Source of the DNA: Myxococcales bacterium
GTDB lineage: Bacteria > Myxococcota_A > Polyangia > Polyangiales > JAFGIB01
Assembly: GCA_029880325.1 (NCBI GenBank)
Contig: JAOUOP010000006.1
Span: 115,379-179,378, forward strand
Length of the DNA: 64,000 bases
Direction of reading: 5' to 3'
The notes under the pieces are model-generated. The model worked only from the letters and a program-made list of their open reading frames with translations. It was not told the origin of the DNA and did no database searches. The number at the start of each line of letters is the position of its first letter. Positions within the stretch are counted from its first letter, which is position 1. This document shows positions 26,971 to 35,065 of the stretch, piece after piece. The translations under genes were made by a program, and so were the position numbers.

Positions 26971-28127
26971 AAACCCACGGCCACCACCAGCGCCCGTTCG
27001 GGCCGCCCCGCGATGGTGCCCCGCAGTAGCGGCCCCACCGGCAGCCCCTCGAAGGCCGCAAGCGCCCACATGGCGCCCAGCGCACCGCCAGCGCCGAAGG
27101 TCTCGCCGATCAAGGCCTTGGGCAGGACGACGGGAAGCTCGGGCCCCACGCTCCGATCGAGCGCCTCGAGTTCTGCCCGATCGAAAGGGCCCAGACCGTT
27201 CATCGAGGCGCAGACCAGATCCAAGTCATCGGGCCCGAGTCCGGCATCATCGAGGGCCATGGCGATGGCGCGCTCGAGCGCGAGCGGCGAGGCGTGCACC
27301 AGGGCCGCCTCCGACTGGGGCGGCTCGAAGGCGTTGCCGTAGCCCACCACCCTGCCGAGCACCCTGGCGCCGCGCTCCGTGGCGCGACCGTCGTGTTCAA
27401 CACATAGATAAGCGGCGCCTTCGCCCAGACGCATGCCGTAGCCCTCGGCACTTCCGGGCGCATAGCGCTCGGGCTCTTCGGCCAGGGCTCCGAGCTTGCG
27501 AAATGCCAGATAGAGCGGATCGCTAAGCACCTCGCCACCGCCCACCAGGAATGCATCGGCGCGATCGTTGTGCAGATGGGTCTCGGCGTTGAGCACCGCG
27601 TCCAGGGCCCCGCAATTGCCATCGACGACGGTGACGTTGGGCGCACGCAGATCCTCGCGAATGCTGACGTAGCCGGCCGCCGTGTTGATGACCGTGTTGG
27701 GAAAGCGGTTGGGATTCAAAAAGCGCGGATCTTCGAGTTCGGCCACTTCCACAAGCTCGGTGATCGAGTCGAGCGACCCATAGGCGGTGGCCGAACACAC
27801 GCCCACACGCTCGCCGCCGTAGACCCTGTGCTCGCCATCCAGCTTGAGGCCGGCGTGCTCGAGCGCGTGCTTGGCGCTTACCAGAAGAAAGCGCGTCAGC
27901 CGATCGAAGTTGCGCAGGCCCTTCTTGCCCAGATACTCGGTGGCGTCGAAGTCCCATGCCTCGGCCGCCAGCGGCGCCTCGATCTTCTCCGGATCGAAGA
28001 CCGTGCAGCGACTCCGAAAGGCGCTGGACCCGATGCGCCCATGATCGGCGATGGCCTGGCACAGCGCCCCATAACCGACGCCCAGTGGGCTGACCAGCCC
28101 CACCCCCGTGATGGCCAGGGGCCTCAC
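26934..28127 (-). CDS. beta-ketoacyl synthase-like partner without the catalytic triad (KS-beta / chain-length-factor-like)
   Basis: 397 residues from a GTG at 28127 that overlaps the KS-alpha stop (GTGA). It has the thiolase-type KS fold: PLAITGVGLVSPLGVGYGAL, GYGMRLGEGAAYLCVE, GYGNAFEPP. Aligned without gaps on the ADAFLVGGGE segment, the nucleophile position is Asn171, with Cys172 one place later (DGNCGALDA). The first catalytic His motif (NAHGTGT in KS-alpha) reads ASMNGLGP. The second (GHCMG) reads GETFG. It is therefore probably a non-condensing partner that heterodimerises with KS-alpha. The unusual adjacent Cys leaves some doubt. Its end overlaps the convergent TPR gene by 37 bases. 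Confidence 0.85.
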   Translation of the reverse strand: MRPLAITGVGLVSPLGVGYGALCQAIADHGRIGSSAFRSRCTVFDPEKIEAPLAAEAWDFDATEYLGKKGLRNFDRLTRFLLVSAKHALEHAGLKLDGEHRVYGGERVGVCSATAYGSLDSITELVEVAELEDPRFLNPNRFPNTVINTAAGYVSIREDLRAPNVTVVDGNCGALDAVLNAETHLHNDRADAFLVGGGEVLSDPLYLAFRKLGALAEEPERYAPGSAEGYGMRLGEGAAYLCVEHDGRATERGARVLGRVVGYGNAFEPPQSEAALVHASPLALERAIAMALDDAGLGPDDLDLVCASMNGLGPFDRAELEALDRSVGPELPVVLPKALIGETFGAGGALGAMWALAAFEGLPVGPLLRGTIAGRPERALVVAVGFYGNASALVLSR

Positions 28128-29365
28128 TGCAGGATCGGACGCGGCATCTCGGGCAGCACGCCGGGGCGCGCAAAGGCGACCACCGCGTCGTAGCCACCGA
28201 AGGCCAGCGAATTGTTGAGCACGATGTCGGCCTTGCCGCGCGCAGCCCGGTTGGCCACCAGGTTCACGTCGCACTCGGGGTCCGGGGTTTCGTAACTCAT
28301 GGTTGGAGGGAACACCCCCGTCTGAACCGTCATCACGCAGGAGACGGCCTCCAGGGCACTGGCGGCGCCCATGCAGTGACCGAGCATGCTCTTGAGGCTG
28401 CTGACCGGGATGTCGCGCCCGCCGAAGACCTCACCGATGACCTGCGACTCGATCTTGTCGTTGGCCTGGGTGCCGGTGCCGTGGGCGTTGACGAAGTCGA
28501 TGTCGTCGGCGCTGACGCCACTGCGCGCGATGGCTTCGCGCATGGCGCGCAGGCTGCCCTCGCCGTCGGGATGGGGGCGCGTGATGTGGTGGGCATCGCA
28601 GGCCAGGCCCGAACCGCCCACCTCGGCCAGAGCCGTGGCATTGCGGCGCACCGCATGGGCTTCGGACTCCAGCACCAGGATCGCCGAACCCTCACCGATG
28701 ATGATGCCCTTGCGATTTTTATCGAAGGGCTGGCAGCGCTCGGGCGCCACTGCGCCCAGGCGCACGAAGCCGGCGAATTGATGCTGCTGCAGAAGCTCGC
28801 TGGCGCCGGTGATCACCACGTCGGCGCGGCCCTCGCGGATCAGATCGGCGGCGAAGGCGATGGCGTAGTTGCCGGCCGCACAGGCCGCCGGCAACGTCTG
28901 CACCATGCCACGGGCTCCGAAGGCCCGGGCCAGGTGAATCGGCAGAAGTGTGGTGCCGTACATGGGCATGCGCGCGGTGCGCACGGCATCGGCGCCGCGG
29001 TGGATCCAGGCGTGCTCCAGTTCACCGATGACGTCGGCCTCGCCCATGGTCGTGCCCACGATGACCGAGGTGCGCTCGCCCTTCAGGTGCGAAGGCGCAA
29101 GCGCCGCCTCCTGCACGGCCATGCGCGCGGCGGCCAGGCTGAAGGCCGAGCAACGCCCCATGCGCCGCGCCTCGGCGTGGGAGAGAAAGTCGCGCGCGTG
29201 GAAGTCGCGCACTTCGCCCGCCACCGAACGGTCCAACCCCTCGGTGCCGAAACCCTCGATTGGAGAGAAGCCCGTGCGCCCGTGAACGATGGCGTCCCAG
29301 AACTCCTCATGGCCGAGGCCAAGCGAGCTGACGACGCCCATCCCTGTGACGAAAACCCGCTGCAT
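28124..29365 (-). CDS. beta-ketoacyl-ACP synthase (KS-alpha)
   Basis: 413 residues. It catalyses decarboxylative Claisen condensation on ACP-bound acyl chains. The catalytic triad is complete: Cys162 in LPAACAAGNYAI, His295 in VNAHGTGTQANDK and His330 in KSMLGHCMGAAS. VFVTGMGVVSSLGLG and the C-terminal LNNSLAFGGYDAVV are also typical of FabF-like enzymes. The ATG at 29365 was preferred to an upstream in-frame start because MQRVFVTGMG is the usual beginning. It is translationally coupled to KS-beta (GTGA overlap) and divergent from FAAL and ACP across about 135 bases. The product could be a specialised lipid or polyketide; housekeeping fatty acid synthesis is less likely because fabD, fabG and fabH are absent. 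Confidence 0.93.
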   Translation of the reverse strand: MQRVFVTGMGVVSSLGLGHEEFWDAIVHGRTGFSPIEGFGTEGLDRSVAGEVRDFHARDFLSHAEARRMGRCSAFSLAAARMAVQEAALAPSHLKGERTSVIVGTTMGEADVIGELEHAWIHRGADAVRTARMPMYGTTLLPIHLARAFGARGMVQTLPAACAAGNYAIAFAADLIREGRADVVITGASELLQQHQFAGFVRLGAVAPERCQPFDKNRKGIIIGEGSAILVLESEAHAVRRNATALAEVGGSGLACDAHHITRPHPDGEGSLRAMREAIARSGVSADDIDFVNAHGTGTQANDKIESQVIGEVFGGRDIPVSSLKSMLGHCMGAASALEAVSCVMTVQTGVFPPTMSYETPDPECDVNLVANRAARGKADIVLNNSLAFGGYDAVVAFARPGVLPEMPRPILQ

Positions 29366-29463
29366 CAAGGCGCACGTGTACCGCAAGCCTGTGGCATCCG
29401 CAACCTTCCGGATCGACTCCCAGTCGGCCGGCCGGCCTAATTTTCAAAGGGTTTTCGGCTCTC

Positions 29464-29492
29464 TTGACAGGGGGTGGAGGCGCCTCTAAACA
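29464..29492 (+). promoter_or_regulatory. candidate promoter of the FAAL-ACP genes
   Basis: TTGACA (29464-29469), 17 bases, TAAACA (29487-29492). A transcript from here would begin about at the ATG at 29501, giving a leaderless or nearly leaderless mRNA. It would exclude the in-frame GTG at 29474 as the start. Confidence 0.45.
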
Positions 29493-29500
29493 GCCGCGCA

Positions 29501-31183
29501 ATGCTCGGCGCCAAGCCCACCACACTGGTCGAAGCGCTTGCGACGCTGCCGCGTGGCCAAGAGCGCGGCCATCGTTTTCGCAGTCTCGACGGCAGCGAAC
29601 ACTTCTACCCCTGGCAGGACATCGAACGCGAGAGTCACCGCCGCGGCGCCCTCTTGCGCGCCCAGGGCCTGGGGTCCGGCGATCGCCTGGCGATCGTGGT
29701 GGCCGACCCGCACCACTTCGTCCTGAGCTTCGTCGGCGCCGTGATCGCCGGGCTGGTGCCGGTTCCGATCTACCCGCGCGCCAGCTTCAAAGCCAAGAAC
29801 GCCTACGTCGAAACCGTCTCGCACATCGTGCGCGCGGCCGGCGCCCGGGCCCTTTTGACCACCGCGGCCACCAAGCCGGTGGTGGAAGAAGTGCTGGCCC
29901 AGGACGTGGGGCTCGAGAAGGTGCTGGTGCTCGAAGACTTCCTCGAGGACTCGGCGCCCGCCATCGACTTCCCGGTGCCGGCGGCCGACGATCTCTGCTT
30001 TCTGCAGTTCACCTCGGGCAGCACCTCGATGCCCAAGGGCGTGATGGTCACCCACGGCAGCCTGGCGGCCAACGCCGATGCGTTTCTCGGCCCCGGCGGC
30101 CTCGACACGCACCCCGAAGACGTCGCGGTCACCTGGCTGCCGCTCTTCCACGACATGGGCCTCATCGGCTTCGTGCTCGGCACCATCCTGCGTGACATCC
30201 AAACCGTACTGCTACCGACCGAAGCCTTCGCACGGCGACCGAGCATGTGGATGCAGACCATGCACGAAGTGCGCGGCACCATCACCTTCGCCCCCAACTT
30301 CGCCTACGGCCTTGCCGCCAAGCGCACCCGCGACCGCGACCTCGAGGACATGGATCTCAGTTGCATCCGCGTCGCCGGCTGCGGCGCCGAGCCGATTAAC
30401 GCACAGGTATTGCGGAGCTTCGCCGAACGCTTTGCGCCCGTCGGCTTCAACACCCGCGCCCTGATGCCGGCCTACGGCATGGCCGAGTCGACATTGGCCA
30501 TCAGCTTCCATCCGCGAGGCACAGAGCTAAAAACCGACATCGTCGACGCCGCCAGGCTCAGCGCCGGCCGCGCCGAACCGGCGACGAGCGCAAGCGCGGA
30601 TACCAGCCTCGAGGTCGTCAGCTGCGGCGTACCCTTCGAGGGACACGAGCTGAAGATCCTCGGCGACGACGGCCAGGCCCTGGGTCCACGCCAGGTGGGT
30701 GAAGTTCTCAGCCGCGGCCCCAGCGTCACCGCCGGCTACTACAGAAACCCCGAGGCCACCGCCGAGAGCTTCAAGCACGGCTGGCTGCACACCGGCGACC
30801 TCGGCTACCTGGCCGACGGCACGCTCTACATCTGTGGCCGCGCCAAGGATCTGATCATCATCCGCGGCGCCAATCATCACCCGCAGGACATCGAGTGGGC
30901 GGTGAGCGACGTGGAGGGCGTGCGCCGCGACAACGTGGTCGCCTTCAGTGTGCCCATCGAGGGCGAAGAGCAGCTGGTCATCGCCGCCGAAGCCAATTCG
31001 CGCGACGCCGCCGAGGTGCAAAAGCGCATCGCGACGCGCGTGGCCGAAACCCTGGGCCTGCGCGTGGCCAAGGTCGCGGTGGTGCGCGTGGGCAGCCTAC
31101 CCAAGACCTCCAGCGGCAAGGCCCAGAGGCGGCGCACCCGGGCCCTGTACCTCAGCGGCGAACTCGAGGAGCATCCCACATGA
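29501..31183 (+). CDS. fatty acyl-AMP ligase (FAAL family)
   Basis: 560 residues from the ATG at 29501; an in-frame GTG at 29474 would add 9. It adenylates a fatty acid and passes it to an acyl carrier protein. ANL motifs visible: FLQFTSGSTSMPKGVMVTHG (about 170), WLPLFHDMGLIG, the FAAL-type MPAYGMAESTLAISF, HTGDLGYL, RAKDLIIIRGANHHPQDIEW and the C-terminal catalytic Lys in KTSSGKAQRRRTR. RGANHHPQDIE is characteristic of FAAL rather than acyl-CoA ligases. The ACP gene lies 126 bases downstream, and the ketosynthase pair diverges upstream. Together they give a starter-loading and elongation set. Confidence 0.92.
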   Translation: MLGAKPTTLVEALATLPRGQERGHRFRSLDGSEHFYPWQDIERESHRRGALLRAQGLGSGDRLAIVVADPHHFVLSFVGAVIAGLVPVPIYPRASFKAKNAYVETVSHIVRAAGARALLTTAATKPVVEEVLAQDVGLEKVLVLEDFLEDSAPAIDFPVPAADDLCFLQFTSGSTSMPKGVMVTHGSLAANADAFLGPGGLDTHPEDVAVTWLPLFHDMGLIGFVLGTILRDIQTVLLPTEAFARRPSMWMQTMHEVRGTITFAPNFAYGLAAKRTRDRDLEDMDLSCIRVAGCGAEPINAQVLRSFAERFAPVGFNTRALMPAYGMAESTLAISFHPRGTELKTDIVDAARLSAGRAEPATSASADTSLEVVSCGVPFEGHELKILGDDGQALGPRQVGEVLSRGPSVTAGYYRNPEATAESFKHGWLHTGDLGYLADGTLYICGRAKDLIIIRGANHHPQDIEWAVSDVEGVRRDNVVAFSVPIEGEEQLVIAAEANSRDAAEVQKRIATRVAETLGLRVAKVAVVRVGSLPKTSSGKAQRRRTRALYLSGELEEHPT

Positions 31184-31309
31184 GCCGGGCCCGGCACTTT
31201 GCCCTGGGCCACCCGAATGTGCTTGGATGCGCCGTTTTGAAGAGCGCGCCGAGCAAGCGCGCCGAGCCCGAGCACGCGACGAACCTTGGCATAGCAGCGG
31301 AGACATGCG

Positions 31310-31543
31310 ATGGCGACTGAAGAACTCAAAGAGACGCTGCGCGAGATCGTGGCGGAGGTGGCGGAGCTGGACGAGGTGCCCGACGGCACCCCATTCAAGG
31401 ACCTCGGCATCGACTCCATGATGGCCATCGAAATCGTGGCCGACGTGGAGCGCACCTACAAGATCAAGATCCCCGAGGAAGATCTGGAGCAGATCACGGA
31501 TCTGGAGTCGGTCGTCAGCCTGGTGCAGTCCAAGCTCGGCTGA
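31310..31543 (+). CDS. acyl carrier protein
   Basis: 77 residues. It carries the growing acyl chain on a phosphopantetheine arm attached to Ser36 in FKDLGIDSMMAIEIVADVE. Four-helix ACP pattern with an acidic helix II (IPEEDLEQITDL). GCGGAGAC precedes the ATG at 31310. Being beside FAAL and the ketosynthase pair, it is probably a dedicated carrier and not the general AcpP. DSM instead of DSL after the modified Ser is frequent in specialised carriers. Confidence 0.93.
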   Translation: MATEELKETLREIVAEVAELDEVPDGTPFKDLGIDSMMAIEIVADVERTYKIKIPEEDLEQITDLESVVSLVQSKLG

Positions 31544-31765
31544 AGCGCGCCGCAGGGTTGACCTGGCCGCCACGGCGGCTGATCCTCGATGCGGCCCGGT
31601 TTCGCAGGCGCCAGAGCCCAGGCCCCTTCGCCTCCGTCCGCCAGGGCGCCGCCCTCGACGGCTGCGGCCGGCGGGCGAACGGTGGGCCCCATCCATGATT
31701 CGTCACGACTCCGAGACACGGCCCCGAGCGAAGCCAGTGGCCGCGCGCCGCCAGGGGGCGTGCCG

Positions 31766-32902
31766 ATGAGCGGAGCGGTCTCGGATGCCGGCGACGCGAG
31801 CGACGCTGCCCGCGAAGCCGGCGCAGCCGAAAGGGACGCGAAGGCGAGCCCCGGCGACGACTACCAGGACCCGGCCCCCTCGGCCTTCGAGCCCCATGTC
31901 GCCAGCGGTCCGCCCTTGGCCTGGCTGGCGGCCCTGTCCGCCTTCGCCGCCATGGCCATCAACCAGGTGCTGTTGCCGGCCTTCAGCGATCCGGCCAACC
32001 GCACCGCCCTGTTGCGCCTTGCGCGCTGGGGCGACTTCGCCACCAATCTGGCCACCGTCGCGGGCCTGATCGCCCTGAGCTTCGGACTGGTCGCCTTCAT
32101 CCGCCACAGCACCGCCGTCAGCCTGCGCCAGCGGCTCTTGCTGGCGAGCTTCTCGGGCATGTTCGTGCCCGCGATCGCGGTGGCCACGCTCTTCGAACGC
32201 CAGCGTACGACCGCGCAAATCGTGCTCTTCGCCATCGGCGCCGCCCACGTGTTGGGCTTCATCGTCAACGCCAGCGCCGCACGCAGCTCCGAGCAGCGCG
32301 TGGCCAAGGCGGTGGCCGTCATGGCCGCAACCCTGTCGGCGCTGACGCTCGTGGCCCAGGCCCTGCACGAATCGACGCGCGTGACGCTCGGCAGCTGGCA
32401 GCTGATGGCCTACCGGGCGATCAGCGGAACCGGCGAGATCTTCCACCTGCTGCTCTTGCTGGGCCTTTCGCTCTTGGTGCTTCCACCGCGGCAGAGCGCC
32501 CGCGACCGCCTGTCGCGGGCGGCGGCGTTCTTCCTCTTGCCGGTCGTATTGGGCTCGCTCTATGCCGCCGAGCGGCATCTGCCGAGCGACTACACGTTGC
32601 TGCTCTACCACGCCCAGCGCGTCAATCTTTTCATCGACAGCTTCCCGCGGCTGTACTCGATTCCGCTGGGGCTGGCACTTTCGGCGGTGCTGGCCGCGGG
32701 CATCAGCGACAACTCCGCCCGACGCCAGGGTGGTGCAGCGCTCTTTCTGCTGGTCTCCTCGGCCCACGCGCCCCACGCCCCAGGGCGCTTGCTCACGCTG
32801 GCGCTGGCGATGGTGCTGATCGCACGCACGGTACTGGCCCCGCCGTCAGCTCAGCCGGCCACCGCCCGCGAACGCGCGGGCAACGGCGGCGACCAAACTT
32901 GA
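31766..32902 (+). CDS. polytopic membrane protein of unknown function
   Basis: 378 residues from the ATG at 31766, which has CAGGGGG upstream. The first 45 residues are Ala/Asp/Glu-rich and soluble. About eight to nine hydrophobic helices follow (LAWLAALSAFAAMAINQVLL, LATVAGLIALSFGLVAFI, IVLFAIGAAHVLGFIVN, IFHLLLLLGLSLLVLP, LALSAVLAAGISD). No family was recognised. It lies 222 bases downstream of the ACP gene on the same strand. It could belong to the lipid island, for instance as a transporter or acyl-handling protein, but that is only position-based. Confidence 0.7.
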   Translation: MSGAVSDAGDASDAAREAGAAERDAKASPGDDYQDPAPSAFEPHVASGPPLAWLAALSAFAAMAINQVLLPAFSDPANRTALLRLARWGDFATNLATVAGLIALSFGLVAFIRHSTAVSLRQRLLLASFSGMFVPAIAVATLFERQRTTAQIVLFAIGAAHVLGFIVNASAARSSEQRVAKAVAVMAATLSALTLVAQALHESTRVTLGSWQLMAYRAISGTGEIFHLLLLLGLSLLVLPPRQSARDRLSRAAAFFLLPVVLGSLYAAERHLPSDYTLLLYHAQRVNLFIDSFPRLYSIPLGLALSAVLAAGISDNSARRQGGAALFLLVSSAHAPHAPGRLLTLALAMVLIARTVLAPPSAQPATARERAGNGGDQT

Positions 32903-32923
32903 GCAGTTCGCGATGGGCCAGGC

Positions 32924-34108
32924 TCAGGCGAGCGCGTCGCCGATGCGCTCGAGCGCCTGCTCCAGCTCCGCGTCCGAGGCCGCAAACGACAGCCGCAGGT
33001 AACCCGGCGCGTCGAAGGCCGAGCCCGGCACCACCGCCACGCGCGCCTTGTCGAGCAGGTGACGCGCGATCGCCAGGTCGTCGCCGAACGCAGGGCCGCG
33101 CGCGGCCAGCTCGCGCACGTCGACGAAGGCGTAAAAGGCTCCCCGCGGCGGCTGCACGCGCAGCCCCGCGATGGCCGTCAGGCCCTCGAGCACGCGCTTG
33201 CGCCGGCGCTCGAACTGGGCGCGCATGGCCTCGACCGCATCCTGGGGCCCTTCGAGGGCCGCCTGGGCCGCCACCTGGGCGGGCGCGGTGATGCTGGTGG
33301 TGCACTGGCTCTGGATCGCCTCGCAGGCCCGGGCGATCGCGGGCGAGGCCAAAAGCCAACCCACGCGATAGCCGGTCATGGCGTAGCGCTTGCTCACGCC
33401 GTCGACGATGATGATGCGGTCGCCGAGATCGGGGGCGACCGTGAGCAGCGACTGCTGCTCGAAGCCATCGTAGGTCAGTCCGGCGTAGATCTCGTCGATG
33501 ATCACGAAGGCCCGATGCGGGCGCAGCACCTGGGCCAACGCCTCGAGCTCAGCGCGCCCATAGGCGGCGCCGGTGGGATTGCAGGGACTGCACAGGATCA
33601 GCGCCTTGGTGCGCTCGCCCAGGGCTTCAGCAAGCGCCTGGGGCTGCAGCAGAAAGCCGTCTTCGGCGCGGCACGGAAGCAGTTTCGGCGTCGCGCCGCA
33701 CAGTCGCACCTGTTCGGCGTAGGTGCCCCAGGCCGGCAGCGGCACGATCACCTCGTCGCCGTGGTCGAAGAGCGCCTGGGCCAGATTGAATAGGGCGTGC
33801 TTGGCGCCGGCGCTGACCACGATGGAATCGGGGCCGTGCTCAAAGCCGCGGCGGGCCAGGGAGTCAGCGGCGATGGCGCGGCGCAGGGCGGCCATGCCCG
33901 CCACCTCCGTGTAGCGCGTAAGGCCGGCGTCGATCGCGCGCTTCATGGCCTCGCCGACATGGGCCGGCGGGTCGAAATCCGGCTCTCCCACCGACAGTGA
34001 AATCAGCTCGACGCCCTGTGCGCGAAGCTCAGCGACGCGGCGAAATACGGCGGCAGTGGCCGACTCCGACATGCGGGAAAGGCGCGCGGCGAATGGGGAG
34101 TCCGTCAT
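32924..34108 (-). CDS. class I aspartate/tyrosine-type aminotransferase
   Basis: 394 residues, fold type I PLP enzyme. SLSVGEPDFDPPAHVGEA, the PLP-stacking region IVVSAGAKHALFNLAQALF, the Asn of LCSPCNPTGAAYGR, IIDEIYAGLTYDG, Schiff-base Lys240 in GVSKRYAMTGYRVGW and LRLSFAASD match subgroup I-beta aspartate aminotransferases. These transfer the amino group between aspartate and 2-oxoglutarate, sometimes with prephenate or aromatic side activity. The ATG at 34108 gives MTDSPFAARLSRM, a normal start. It is monocistronic and divergent from the Pal-like lipoprotein gene. Confidence 0.92.
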   Translation of the reverse strand: MTDSPFAARLSRMSESATAAVFRRVAELRAQGVELISLSVGEPDFDPPAHVGEAMKRAIDAGLTRYTEVAGMAALRRAIAADSLARRGFEHGPDSIVVSAGAKHALFNLAQALFDHGDEVIVPLPAWGTYAEQVRLCGATPKLLPCRAEDGFLLQPQALAEALGERTKALILCSPCNPTGAAYGRAELEALAQVLRPHRAFVIIDEIYAGLTYDGFEQQSLLTVAPDLGDRIIIVDGVSKRYAMTGYRVGWLLASPAIARACEAIQSQCTTSITAPAQVAAQAALEGPQDAVEAMRAQFERRRKRVLEGLTAIAGLRVQPPRGAFYAFVDVRELAARGPAFGDDLAIARHLLDKARVAVVPGSAFDAPGYLRLSFAASDAELEQALERIGDALA

Positions 34109-34223
34109 GACCGGGTGTCATACAGGGCGCCGGCAGCAGGCACCAGCGCAGCCGCAGGCCTCGAAGTGTTATTGGCCCAAAAAAGGGACGAAGACGATTG
34201 CACATCCCCCTGACCCGCGCCGT

Positions 34224-34252
34224 TTGACAAGGCCGCCCGTGTGGACTAGCCC
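34224..34252 (+). promoter_or_regulatory. candidate promoter of the Pal-like/CpoB-like gene pair
   Basis: TTGACA (34224-34229), 17 bases, TAGCCC (34247-34252), about 80 bases ahead of the lipoprotein start at 34331. The -35 is perfect; the -10 keeps only its TA and following G. Confidence 0.45.
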
Positions 34253-34330
34253 ACCGGTATCAGACGCCCGCGGCGACAGCTGGTGCAGGGCTGGGGCCGC
34301 GCCAAACAGTACGACTCGAGGAGACTACGC

Positions 34331-34993
34331 ATGCCCGGTACGCGAGCGATGCAGCCACATCACGCTCTTTTCGCAATGGCCGCGACAGCGCTGCTGTGCC
34401 TGACTGGATGTGGACCGACCTATCCGAAGTGCGACACCGACGGGGACTGTCACGAGGGCGAGTACTGCGTCAATGGCCAGTGCCAGCAGTGCCGCGGTGA
34501 CGAGGACTGCCCGGCCGGCCACAGCTGCGCCCAGGGCGCCTGTACGGAGACCCCCGGCTACTGCACTTCGAAGAGCGAGTGCGGCGAAGGCGAAGACTGC
34601 GAGAACAACATCTGCGTCACGCGCGCCGAAGCCACGGCCAGCGGCAGCGAAACGCCGGCCGCCGCCGGCCCCTGCGAACTCGAGTCGGTCTACTTCAACT
34701 ACGACTCCAGCGAACTCGAAAGTTCGGCCCGCGACCAGCTGACCGGCGTGGCCGAATGCATCAAGGACCGCAAGTTCTCCGCCGTGCACCTGACCGGCCT
34801 GACCGACCCCCGCGGCACCGAGGAGTACAACCTGGCCCTGGGCGACCGCCGGGCGCAGTCGGCCAAAAAGTATCTGAAGTCCCTGGGCGTGGAAGCCGAG
34901 ATGAGCCACTCGTCGATGGGCGAGGAGATGTCCAGCGGCAGCGACGAGGCCGGCTGGTCGCGCGATCGCCGCGTGGACTTCCGCGAGCGCTGA
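34331..34993 (+). CDS. Cys-rich OmpA-family (Pal-like) lipoprotein
   Basis: 220 residues from the ATG at 34331, preceded by GAGGAGACT. Lipobox in ALLCLTGCGPTY. Residues about 35-100 hold four to five Cys-rich modules of the type CDTDGDCHEGEYCVNGQC, common in secreted myxobacterial proteins and likely disulfide-bonded. From about 115 an OmpA-like peptidoglycan-binding domain follows (VYFNYDSSELESSARDQL, LTGLTDPRGTEEYNLALGDR, RAQSAKKYLKSLGV, SRDRRVDF). It should anchor the outer membrane to the cell wall as Pal does. The next gene encodes a CpoB-like protein, supporting a Tol-Pal connection, although tolA, tolB, tolQ and tolR are absent. Confidence 0.88.
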   Translation: MPGTRAMQPHHALFAMAATALLCLTGCGPTYPKCDTDGDCHEGEYCVNGQCQQCRGDEDCPAGHSCAQGACTETPGYCTSKSECGEGEDCENNICVTRAEATASGSETPAAAGPCELESVYFNYDSSELESSARDQLTGVAECIKDRKFSAVHLTGLTDPRGTEEYNLALGDRRAQSAKKYLKSLGVEAEMSHSSMGEEMSSGSDEAGWSRDRRVDFRER

Positions 34994-35065
34994 GGCCTGC
35001 GGGTACCGATCGTCATGCCGGCCGAAAGCTTGCAGCCGCCCAAAGCGGGCGGTAGACCCCGTGCC

